The position numbers and the translations under genes were made by a program. Shown piece after piece: positions 1-6,865 of a stretch of DNA of 54,206 nucleotides. The DNA lies in the NCBI GenBank assembly GCA_900541395.1, contig UQJT01000014.1, positions 1-54,206 of the forward strand, in the 5' to 3' direction. Origin of the DNA: an uncultured Desulfovibrio sp. Lineage in GTDB: Bacteria > Desulfobacterota > Desulfovibrionia > Desulfovibrionales > Desulfovibrionaceae. Numbering within the stretch: the stretch's first letter is position 1; each line of letters begins with the position of its first letter. The notes under the pieces were generated by a model, which searched no databases, was not told where the DNA came from, and worked only from the letters and a program-made list of their open reading frames with translations.

Positions 1-25
1 ATTAGGCCCTTATAGGGCTGGAGCA

Positions 26-48
26 AACCACCCGCTATGCGGGTGGTT
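26..48. repeat. Perfect 10-bp stem-loop at window start
   Basis: AACCACCCGC and GCGGGTGGTT are perfect inverted repeats around a 3-base loop. A second small dyad (AGGCCCT/AGGGCT) lies just left of it. Paired subterminal hairpins of this kind occur at ends of IS200/IS605 elements, and a transcription terminator is the other option. No transposase is visible because the window begins here, so the identity is open. Confidence 0.45.
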
Positions 49-108
49 GTGATTATCGCCTCTGCAAAAAAACGGGATACACAGGATATGGAGCGCTGTG
101 CCTGCCCC

Positions 109-687
109 TCACGTTTCCCGGCGAGGGCGGGCGCGCCATCGGTTGACGGCAAGAAGCAGTATGCCTCCCAGGCTTGCTCCCAGCGCGGCGAAAAGCAACA
201 TGTGCAGTTCGTGGGCCAGGATATAGCCCCACAGGCCGTCGGTACGCGTGCCGTCCCAGTCCGTGAGCTGAACGGGATGCAGGACGGACAACACCCATAG
301 GGTCGCCAGTCCGGCCGCGCCCGTCGTCAGCAGCAGGCAGCCGAATCCCCATAGAAAAAAAGCCGGAATCCGGGGGGGGAAGAGCGGTTCGGATACGGCC
401 CGCTCCGACAACGGAGAGTTTGGATCGGCATCGGCGGGAGGTCCGGACGGCAAAGCGTCGGCGGACGGGGCGGGCGTTTTCAGCAAATCATCCAGGCTTA
501 CGCGGAGTTCTTCGCTGAGTTGGATCAGGCGGTCGAGATCGGGCGCGGACTGCCCGGTTTCCCACTTGGTCACCGATTGTCGCGACACGTTCATACGTTG
601 GGCCAGTTCTTCCTGGGACAGGCCCATAAGCTTTCTGCGGCGCTGGATTTCCCCGCCGAGTCTGATGCGTCCTTCCGTCATGCGCAT
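109..687 (-). CDS. XRE-family HTH regulator with C-terminal membrane segments
   Basis: The N-terminal 65 residues form a Cro/CI-type helix-turn-helix (LSQEELAQRMNVSRQSVTKW, residues about 23-42), the DNA-binding part. A Pro/Ala/Ser-rich linker follows, then two hydrophobic stretches (about residues 108-135 and 158-182) that should cross the membrane. The layout suggests a membrane-anchored repressor or activator that responds at the envelope; the signal and targets are unknown. The start at 687 has no clear ribosome binding site and a second ATG lies two codons later at 681. It is transcribed leftward and alone; the next minus-strand gene upstream ends about 310 bases away. Confidence 0.8.
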   Translation of the reverse strand: MRMTEGRIRLGGEIQRRRKLMGLSQEELAQRMNVSRQSVTKWETGQSAPDLDRLIQLSEELRVSLDDLLKTPAPSADALPSGPPADADPNSPLSERAVSEPLFPPRIPAFFLWGFGCLLLTTGAAGLATLWVLSVLHPVQLTDWDGTRTDGLWGYILAHELHMLLFAALGASLGGILLLAVNRWRARPRRET

Positions 688-996
688 AAAGTAGGGTTCG
701 GAGCCCCAAAAGACAATTTGCAGGGGAGAGAAAACCTTGATTTTCTACGGCCGACGCCGGACGGAATGCAGGCGGGCCGGGGCGGCAGCAGGCTTCCGCC
801 CCGGCAAGAACGGAGTTTGCCGGACTGAGGACAAACCCCGCTTCGCGGAGCTTGCGACGGCGGCAAGACATGAAAATCAGCCGCTGAACGGCGCTGCCCG
901 TTCAATCGTCGGTGCGAGCCGCCTTGCGGCCGGAAAGAGCGGAGATAATCCGCGGCCTGCTCCTGATGAGGGTACCGGCTTTATCGGCTGCTTTGC
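688..996. other. Intergenic region with a G/C stem-loop
   Basis: This 309-base gap between two minus-strand genes contains a perfect 10-bp inverted repeat (GCCGGGGCGG at 776-785 and CCGCCCCGGC at 796-805) with a 10-base loop, and a shorter CCGC-TTC-GCGG hairpin near 838-848. No convincing reading frame was seen. It probably holds the terminator of the small exported protein gene and the promoter of the XRE regulator. Confidence 0.4.
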
Positions 997-1257
997 TTAC
1001 TTCAATTTGTCCAGGGCGGCGTCGTAGAAGTCGCACAGGGCGTTCATGTCCTGTTTTTGCTGCAGGTCGAGAAGCTGGGGCTGCAATTCCTGCATGATGG
1101 TTGCGTAGCCGTTGGGATCGTTCTGGGCTTTTGTCTGGACAGCCTGGGCAAACGCATTGGCCTTGGCCTGGGCTTCCTCGGGCGTGCAGGCTGCGTGGGC
1201 CGCGTGGACGGTGCCCGCGATCAGAAGGGCGGCGGTAAAAGCAAGCGCGTTTTTCAT
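997..1257 (-). CDS. Small exported protein, unknown function
   Basis: An 86-residue protein with a typical Sec signal peptide (about residues 1-22, ending VHAAHAA) followed by a mature helical part rich in Gln, Ala and Asp, with two cysteines in the mature chain that could pair. The ATG at 1257 is chosen because AAGGAG lies 7 bases upstream; a longer frame reaching 1557 lacks such a site and would place the signal peptide internally. No family is recognised with confidence. It should act in the periplasm. It follows the sensor kinase gene on the same strand but about 290 bases away, so co-transcription is uncertain. Confidence 0.7.
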   Translation of the reverse strand: MKNALAFTAALLIAGTVHAAHAACTPEEAQAKANAFAQAVQTKAQNDPNGYATIMQELQPQLLDLQQKQDMNALCDFYDAALDKLK

Positions 1258-1426
1258 CGTCAATCTCCTTGAAATCCGTTTTGCTTTGAGGAGAAACGGC
1301 ACGGTGACCGCAGGCGGTTCCTGCGGGCCGGAGTCACGGCGCATCTCCCCTTCGTATGTGTTGTTTTTCATCCGGCCATGTGGCAGCGTTATAATCGGCG
1401 GGCTGGTTGTCACGCTACCAATCGGC

Positions 1427-1444
1427 GGTTGCCATACGGCAACC
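1427..1444. promoter_or_regulatory. 7-bp inverted repeat upstream of small exported gene
   Basis: GGTTGCC and GGCAACC flank a 4-base loop, about 170 bases upstream of the start at 1257 and about 105 bases past the stop of the kinase gene. No T-run follows on either strand, so it may be an operator or mRNA processing structure rather than a terminator. Confidence 0.3.
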
Positions 1445-1549
1445 ATAGGGTTGCTGAAAGCGCGGATGTAAAGAAAAAACAATAAGGTCGGAAAGAAGAG
1501 GGCCGTCGGGATTTCCGATGTCGGAGTTCGTCGCGGAAATGGCTGTCTG

Positions 1550-2884
1550 TCATGCAAGGCGCAAGCGCGTCGGAAAACGTGCGATGACCCGCAGGCCGGG
1601 GCCTTCCGGAGCGTCGGTCAGGTGGATGATTCCCCCGAGTTGAGTTGTCAGGGTTTTGGCTATAGCCAACCCCGGACCGGAACCGGTGACGTCATGGCCG
1701 GGCAGCCGGTAAAAGGGCTCAAACACGCGTTCCCGCTCGGCCGGGGGGATACCGGGGCCTGTGTCCGTAATCACAAGGATAACGCTTTCGTCCGCGCAGC
1801 TTGCACTTATATCCACTCGGCCGCCCGGAGGCGTGTAACGGATGGCGTTATCCAGCAGGTTTTTAAGGATAACGGCCAGGGCATGCGGCGGGGTCTGAAT
1901 CGTCGCCTCGTCCAGACTGAGGACGCCCAGATCGATGTTTCGGGCTTCGGCCAGGGGCATCATATCTTCCAAAATTTGGCGGAGCAGAAGCGACAGCGAT
2001 TCGGCCCGCACATCTTCCCGTGGATTGGCCTGGGCCCGGGCCAGAGCCAGGAGTTGAGCCAGCAGATCGCGGGCGCGGTTCAAGCCCTGACCGAGGCGGG
2101 CCAGACGTTCCCGCGCCTGCGGCGACATGTCCGCCGCTGCCAGATGTTCCGCTTGCAACGACAGGGCCGTCAGGGGGGAACGCAGTTCATGGGCGGCGTC
2201 GGCCACGAAGCGACGTTGTGTTTCTACGGCTCGGTTCACCCGTGTCAGCATACGATTGACAGCCTCCAAAAAGGGGAGAATTTCGGATGGAACATGATGT
2301 GTTTCCAGGAGGGTCAAATCCAGGTCCTCACGCTGATCCACCAGTTTCGCCAACGCTCGGACCGGTGTGAAAACATGCCGGATTATCAGGCAGGAGCCTG
2401 CCGCCGCGAACCCCATGACCAGAAGAAGAGGCAGCAACGCGGCGACGGCTCCCTGCCGTGCGATATCGTTGCGCAGGATTACCCGTTGTCCCACCGCAAA
2501 GCGTTCGCCGGATTGCCGTGTGGTGACGAACAGCCGCCATTCATGGTCGTCGCTTCGTATGGTCTGGAGGCCGTCCGGCATATCTGGCGGAAGTTCCGGC
2601 AACAAGGAGCCGACGGCGTCCGACCCCAGTTTTCGGGCGACAATGGCCGTCTTGGTTTTGATGGGCGACGAGAGCTCGGACACCGCCGTATCTTCAGGAA
2701 TGGGCAACTTGTGTCGTTCCAACAGGGCCGCCACCTGCCGCAGTTCGTCGTCCATGAATTCCGTGGCCTCATGGTAGACCGTCAGAAAGGCAAAAACGCC
2801 GGATGCCGCGGCAAACACCAAAATACCCAGCGTCAGCCATAGCGCAAGACGGCCCTGCAATGAATGTTTTACCCCTAAAGTCAA
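1550..2884 (-). CDS. Membrane sensor histidine kinase (QseC/PmrB-like), orphan
   Basis: A 444-residue kinase that should autophosphorylate at His232 within the H-box (AAHELRSPLTA). Order of parts: membrane segment 1 (about 15-37), a periplasmic sensor region of about 105 residues with no recognised fold, membrane segment 2 (about 146-168), a HAMP-like linker, HisKA, and an ATPase domain with N-box LLDNAIRYTP, G1 box DTGPGIP and G2 box GSGPGLAIAK. The G2 box has Pro where most kinases have Leu. Kinases of this class normally sit next to an OmpR-type regulator gene; none is present here on either side, so the partner is elsewhere or was displaced by the block inserted to the right. The start is supported only by fit to the family. 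Confidence 0.88.
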   Translation of the reverse strand: MTLGVKHSLQGRLALWLTLGILVFAAASGVFAFLTVYHEATEFMDDELRQVAALLERHKLPIPEDTAVSELSSPIKTKTAIVARKLGSDAVGSLLPELPPDMPDGLQTIRSDDHEWRLFVTTRQSGERFAVGQRVILRNDIARQGAVAALLPLLLVMGFAAAGSCLIIRHVFTPVRALAKLVDQREDLDLTLLETHHVPSEILPFLEAVNRMLTRVNRAVETQRRFVADAAHELRSPLTALSLQAEHLAAADMSPQARERLARLGQGLNRARDLLAQLLALARAQANPREDVRAESLSLLLRQILEDMMPLAEARNIDLGVLSLDEATIQTPPHALAVILKNLLDNAIRYTPPGGRVDISASCADESVILVITDTGPGIPPAERERVFEPFYRLPGHDVTGSGPGLAIAKTLTTQLGGIIHLTDAPEGPGLRVIARFPTRLRLA

Positions 2885-2947
2885 CTCCTAAAATTGCCGG
2901 ATGCCTTTAGTGCTGGCTGGATATTTGGGGATAACCACAAAAGAAAA

Positions 2948-2976
2948 CCGCGAAATCCGGGAAACGGAAATCGCGG
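2948..2976. terminator. Bidirectional terminator-like stem-loop
   Basis: CCGCGAAATCCG and CGGAAATCGCGG form a 12-bp stem with a central two-base mismatch and a 5-base loop. CTTTTCGGTTT follows on the plus strand and TTTTCTTTTG on the minus strand. No gene now ends into it from either side, which suggests it once served a gene that has been lost or replaced. Confidence 0.5.
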
Positions 2977-3223
2977 CTTTTCGGTTTGCAGTGTGCCAAG
3001 CTAAAAAATTTGGAAAACTGTCTATCAGCGCTGAGACAGATCAGATATTTCCTTCTTAGTCAGCTTTATTTTAAGGTCAAGCTTATCCGAATTTTTGTAT
3101 TCAATATATTGAAATAAAAATATAAAATTTTACAATTTTTTGGTGTCCCTCAACCTATCCATAATTTTTATCATTACAGGATTTCTTTCGATATAATTTT
3201 GTACCATCCCCTTCAGCTAATGA

Positions 3224-3246
3224 TACGAATCAGTACTGTATTCGTA
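3224..3246. promoter_or_regulatory. Dyad upstream of the sigma-54 promoter, candidate activator site
   Basis: TACGAAT (3224-3230) and ATTCGTA (3240-3246) are inverted repeats, and the 8 bases inside (CAGTACTG) are themselves palindromic. The element lies 55-75 bases upstream of the -24 box at 3300, within the range used by enhancer-binding activators. It does not match the classical NifA site TGT-N10-ACA. The likely reader is the activator encoded at 5294. Confidence 0.45.
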
Positions 3247-3299
3247 ATATTTAATAAAAAAACATATATTATATCAATATATTACTAAAATATATGTCT

Positions 3300-3315
3300 T
3301 GGCATATTTCATGCT
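3300..3315 (+). promoter_or_regulatory. Sigma-54 (RpoN) promoter of amtB
   Basis: TGGCATATTTCATGCT carries the invariant GG (-24) and GC (-12) separated by exactly 10 bases and matches the TGGCAC-N5-TTGC consensus at most positions. Transcription should begin near 3326, leaving a leader of about 45 bases before the amtB start. Sigma-54 control of ammonium transporter genes is well known, and a sigma-54 activator gene follows in the same block. Confidence 0.75.
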
Positions 3316-3369
3316 CTAACCGTTAGTAACAAGAACGTGGGACCCTCGCAAACAAGGAGAAAAACGAAC

Positions 3370-4716
3370 ATGTCTGCGCGCACGGGAATATTTCCGGCAA
3401 CGGTTTTGGTCTGTTGTCTGTTAATTACCCCAAGCTTGGCTTTGGCCGAGGATAGACTTTCCCAAGAAAACGCCAATATTCTTTGGACGTTGATTGGCGG
3501 AATGCTGGTTATGTTTATGCAGCCCGGCTTCGCCTTAGTGGAATGCGGTCTGACTCGGGCGAAGAATGCGGCCAATATTATGATGAAAAACTATGCTGAC
3601 TTTCTTATGGGGGGGATTATTTACTTTTTGGTCGGCTTCGGCCTGATGTTTGGCACAGATATTAGCGGATTTGTCGGAACCTCCATGTTTGGTATGTCCG
3701 GATCCAGCGGCACGGGTGAAGGCGCATGGCTGTGGACTTTTTGGTTCTTTCAGGCCATGTTTGCCGCCACTTGCGCCACCATTGTTTCTGGGGCTATGGC
3801 TGAACGTACCCGATTTAGTGCTTATTTAATTGCTAGTGCTGTTATTTCAGCTTTTATTTATCCCATTAGCGGACATTGGGCTTGGGGTGGTTTGTTTGGT
3901 AATGGAAGTGGCTGGCTTGAAAAGCTTGGGTTCATCGATTTCGCCGGTTCTACCGTGGTACATTCGGTAGGCGGCTGGATTGCTCTGGCTGGTGCCGTCG
4001 TTATCGGGCCGCGTATCGGTAAATATAGTATTGACGGTGTGGCTCAAGCCATTCCCGGTCATAATATTCCTATGGCTGGCCTTGGAGTGTTTATTCTCTG
4101 GTTCGCTTGGTTTGGATTCAACTGCGGCTCTACGACTACACCCGACGGTACTGTTGGATTCATCGCCGCCAATACTTGTCTTTCCGCATGTGCGGGTGGC
4201 TTTGCGGCCATGCTGGTTATGTGGGCAAAGTTCGGCAAACCCGACCCATCCATGACCTTCAACGGTGTGCTTGCAGGGCTTGTGGGCATTACGGCTGGCT
4301 GTGCCGAAGTTGCTCCGGGCGGGGCCATTATCATAGGTCTTCTGTGTGGCGTGTTGGTGGTATTTTCCGTACTCTTTATCGATCAGAAGTTGCGGATTGA
4401 CGACCCTGTGGGGGCTTCCTCCGTGCATGGAGTATGCGGCTTCTTCGGTACTATAATGGTTGGCCTCTTTGCTTCTCCAGACTATGGAAGCTGTACAGGC
4501 TTGTTCTATGGAGGAGGAGTGACCCAGCTTCTCGTTCAGCTTGTTGGAGCTTTTAGTGCGTTTTTGTGGGCATTCGGTTGCGGCTTCACCCTCTTCAAAC
4601 TGCTTAGTTTGATTGTGCCCTTGCGAGTCGGTCCGGAAGAGGAACTTAAGGGGTTGGATATTCCTGAACATGGAGCGGACGCTTACAGCGGTTTCCAAAT
4701 TTTTGCCAATGAATAG
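3370..4716 (+). CDS. amtB: Ammonium transporter AmtB
   Basis: A 448-residue Amt/Rh channel for ammonium uptake across the inner membrane. An N-terminal signal-like segment (1-26, ending SLALA) is followed by about eleven membrane helices. Family landmarks are present: FWFFQAMFAATC in the pore entrance helix, Asp190 and the pore histidines His198 (STVVHSVGGW) and His353 (ASSVHGVCGF). The start at 3370 is preceded by AAGGAGA; an in-frame GTG at 3337 has no such site. Nine bases separate its stop from the PII gene, the usual amtB-glnK arrangement in which PII plugs the channel under nitrogen excess. Codon use is less G/C-rich than in the genes right of 8990. Confidence 0.97.
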   Translation: MSARTGIFPATVLVCCLLITPSLALAEDRLSQENANILWTLIGGMLVMFMQPGFALVECGLTRAKNAANIMMKNYADFLMGGIIYFLVGFGLMFGTDISGFVGTSMFGMSGSSGTGEGAWLWTFWFFQAMFAATCATIVSGAMAERTRFSAYLIASAVISAFIYPISGHWAWGGLFGNGSGWLEKLGFIDFAGSTVVHSVGGWIALAGAVVIGPRIGKYSIDGVAQAIPGHNIPMAGLGVFILWFAWFGFNCGSTTTPDGTVGFIAANTCLSACAGGFAAMLVMWAKFGKPDPSMTFNGVLAGLVGITAGCAEVAPGGAIIIGLLCGVLVVFSVLFIDQKLRIDDPVGASSVHGVCGFFGTIMVGLFASPDYGSCTGLFYGGGVTQLLVQLVGAFSAFLWAFGCGFTLFKLLSLIVPLRVGPEEELKGLDIPEHGADAYSGFQIFANE

Positions 4717-4725
4717 GAGAGGGAT

Positions 4726-5052
4726 ATGAAAATCATTATTGCCTACATCCGACCGGAGCGTTTGTCCCACGTTAAAAAGGAACTGTTCGAGCACGGATTT
4801 TATGCTCTCTCCGTCACAAATATCCTTGGCTCTGGCCGCCAAAAAGGGTATACAGAAATGTATCGCGGTGTTATCACCGAAGTAACTTTGCTCAAAAAGT
4901 TGCGCCTCGAGCTGTGTATCGAGGATAGCAAGGCAGATGAGGCTATGCAGACTATTGCTAAAGGAGCACGTACTGGCAAAGAAGGTGACGGAGTCATCTA
5001 CATGGTGGAAGGGCTAAAAAGTCTCCGTGTGCGCACAGGTGAATCTCTTTAA
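4726..5052 (+). CDS. glnK: PII nitrogen regulatory protein (GlnB/GlnK family)
   Basis: A 108-residue trimeric signal protein that binds ATP/ADP and 2-oxoglutarate and controls AmtB and nitrogen regulators. The fold and T-loop are recognisable (GRQKGYTEMYRGVIT, residues 37-51) and the nucleotide loop ARTGKEGDG is intact. Numbering matches E. coli GlnB exactly, and residue 51, normally the uridylylated Tyr, is Thr here. Control by GlnD at that position therefore cannot operate, leaving effector binding or another modification. The chain stops shortly after RVRTGE, slightly shorter than most family members. It is translationally close to amtB (9 bases), with GAGAGG as ribosome binding site. Confidence 0.95.
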   Translation: MKIIIAYIRPERLSHVKKELFEHGFYALSVTNILGSGRQKGYTEMYRGVITEVTLLKKLRLELCIEDSKADEAMQTIAKGARTGKEGDGVIYMVEGLKSLRVRTGESL

Positions 5053-5169
5053 TTTCAGACAGATCATGTGATGCCCCTTCTCCATCAATTTCTCTCGGCA
5101 AGATAAATAGGGTAGAGTCCCAATGCCTGATAAGGGAGGAATATCCACACTATGTCTGAGGGCTGATAG

Positions 5170-5209
5170 CTGAATGGCACATCCCGACAATTCGGGATGT
5201 GCCATTCAG
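5170..5209 (+). terminator. Long perfect stem-loop after the PII gene
   Basis: An 18-bp perfect stem (left arm 5170-5187, right arm 5192-5209) with a CAAT loop is followed after a few bases by a run of T at 5216-5222. It fits a strong Rho-independent terminator ending the amtB-glnK transcript and would separate it from the activator gene. Confidence 0.75.
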
Positions 5210-5222
5210 GAGGTATTTTTTT

Positions 5223-5242
5223 ATAGTTTTTCTAAAAACTAT
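5223..5242. promoter_or_regulatory. AT-rich palindrome upstream of the activator gene
   Basis: ATAGTTTTT and AAAAACTAT are 9-bp inverted repeats around two bases, about 50 bases before the activator start. The position suits an operator in the activator's own promoter region; its left part overlaps the T-run of the preceding terminator. Confidence 0.35.
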
Positions 5243-5293
5243 GTGAAACAATCCTATCAAAATATAAATGCTCTCTGAGCATTTTATCGGAAC

Positions 5294-6862
5294 ATGTCTG
5301 CAGATTTTCCTAAAACTATTCCTTTTTTGAATGCTCTGCATGATATTGCCAAATATCTTGCTGAACGAAATCCATTGCGCAGAACACTGACAGATATCCT
5401 ATGTACACTGGAGCGGTATCTGGGGCTTTTGCGAGCGCATATCGTTGTTGAAGATCCAGAAAGTCATAATTTGCGACTTTCTCTATGCTGTGGGCAGGCT
5501 TGTGTTAATGTCATGTATATGCCGGGAAGAGGCGTAACAGGTAGAGTATTCTCTAGTGGACAGTCCGTTATCGTCCCTTGTATGAAGGATCATCCTGATT
5601 TTCGTAACCGCCTTTTTCTTCGTTCGGAAGAGGAACTGGCCGCCCTCAGCTTTATATGTGTACCTGTGCAGGCAGGAGGCAGAACTCTAGGAACGTTGAG
5701 CGCTGACGTTCCGGCCAGCGACAGTGAACACAATTCAAAGTTGGAGGCTCTGTGCAGCTTTCTCGAATGCGTGGCTTTGATGATTGGCAACCATGTGGCT
5801 TGGCTTCAGGAGGATATGGACTCTTTTACGGATGGGAGAGGAGGGGAAGAACTTTCCACGAACGTAGATGATTTTGTTGTTGGCCAGGCACCAGCTATGC
5901 GTGTTGCTTTGCGGCAGGCATTGCGGGCTGCCCCTAGTTGTGCCACAGTACTTATTTTGGGTGAGTCCGGAACCGGTAAAGAGCTCATGGCAGAAGCCAT
6001 TCATAAAACTAGCCCCCGGCGTGCCAGACCCCTTGTGACGGTGAACTGCGCAGCTTTACCCTCCGAGTTACTGGAGGGGGAATTATTCGGATGGCGTCGA
6101 GGGGCATTCACCAATGCTGTACAGAACCATCGGGGGTTGTTTGAGCAGGCTAATGGTGGCACTCTCTTTCTCGATGAAATTGGAGATCTTTCCCTGCTGG
6201 CTCAGGCCAAGGTGCTTCGAGCTATTCAGGAGCGGCGTATTCAAAGTTTGGGCAGTGAACTGTCCGTCCCCGTAGACGTGCGACTAATCTGCGCGACAAA
6301 TCAACCTTTGGAACAACTGGTGCATGAGGGACGTTTTCGAGAAGACCTTTATTACCGTATTAATGTTTTTCCCATAAACATGCCTCCACTACGGCGTCGC
6401 AAGGAAGATATTCCCCTACTTGCAGGGCATTTTCTCCGTCGCTTCCAATCCCAGTATGGCAGCTCCCCTGGAGGTATAGGACAAACTCCTGAACTTTCTC
6501 CTCCTGCACTTGAAACGCTGTTAGCATGGTCTTGGCCGGGCAATGTGCGTGAGCTCCAGAATGTAATGGAACGTGCTTTTTTACTTTGTGAAGGTGGCAT
6601 CATCCGCACCAGCGATCTTCCCGGACATATTCAGTTAGCCACACGTCAAGAAGAGCCGCATGATGAATCTGTTGCGGATTCCCTACTTGAACGAGTCTCT
6701 CATTTAGAAATGCGACTCATTGATGAAGCTCTAAAGGAAAGCGGTGGTAACATTCATGAGGCCGCTCGTAAATTACGAGTGACTTATCGGATACTATATT
6801 ATAAGATGAAAAAGTATGGCATTGACTACCGTCATTATATCCCCCCTGAATTAGTGGAATGA
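5294..6862 (+). CDS. NifA-like sigma-54-dependent activator (GAF-AAA+-HTH)
   Basis: A 522-residue enhancer-binding protein. Residues about 15-165 form a GAF-type sensor; the AAA+ domain (about 195-430) has Walker A GESGTGKE (223-230), Walker B LFLDEIGD (291-298) and a sigma-contact loop reading GAFTNA (270-275) where most members have GAFTGA. A Fis-type helix-turn-helix ends the protein (about 475-505, with MKKYGID as in NifA proteins). No receiver domain is present, so control is by ligand or protein contact, plausibly by the PII protein next door. The ribosome binding site is weak. It likely activates the amtB promoter at 3300. No nif genes occur in the window. It ends only 3 bases from the convergent relaxase gene. 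Confidence 0.9.
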   Translation: MSADFPKTIPFLNALHDIAKYLAERNPLRRTLTDILCTLERYLGLLRAHIVVEDPESHNLRLSLCCGQACVNVMYMPGRGVTGRVFSSGQSVIVPCMKDHPDFRNRLFLRSEEELAALSFICVPVQAGGRTLGTLSADVPASDSEHNSKLEALCSFLECVALMIGNHVAWLQEDMDSFTDGRGGEELSTNVDDFVVGQAPAMRVALRQALRAAPSCATVLILGESGTGKELMAEAIHKTSPRRARPLVTVNCAALPSELLEGELFGWRRGAFTNAVQNHRGLFEQANGGTLFLDEIGDLSLLAQAKVLRAIQERRIQSLGSELSVPVDVRLICATNQPLEQLVHEGRFREDLYYRINVFPINMPPLRRRKEDIPLLAGHFLRRFQSQYGSSPGGIGQTPELSPPALETLLAWSWPGNVRELQNVMERAFLLCEGGIIRTSDLPGHIQLATRQEEPHDESVADSLLERVSHLEMRLIDEALKESGGNIHEAARKLRVTYRILYYKMKKYGIDYRHYIPPELVE

Positions 6863-6865
6863 TTT

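Larger units (their letters stand above)
2885..3369. other. AT-rich intergenic region, left edge of low-GC block
   Basis: This 485-base gap separates the leftward kinase gene from the rightward amtB gene. Its left part holds a stem-loop of terminator type; the rest is strongly AT-rich and carries the sigma-54 promoter and the upstream dyad listed separately. No coding frame was supported. The abrupt fall in G+C starting near 2990 marks where the block of different composition begins. Confidence 0.5.

Noticed and set aside
1622..2842. Open frame of 406 codons on the plus strand
   Set aside because: Antisense to the histidine kinase gene; no recognisable domain.
3847..4842. Open frame of 331 codons on the minus strand across amtB and the PII gene
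   Set aside because: Both plus-strand genes are certain; the frame has no ribosome binding site or domain.
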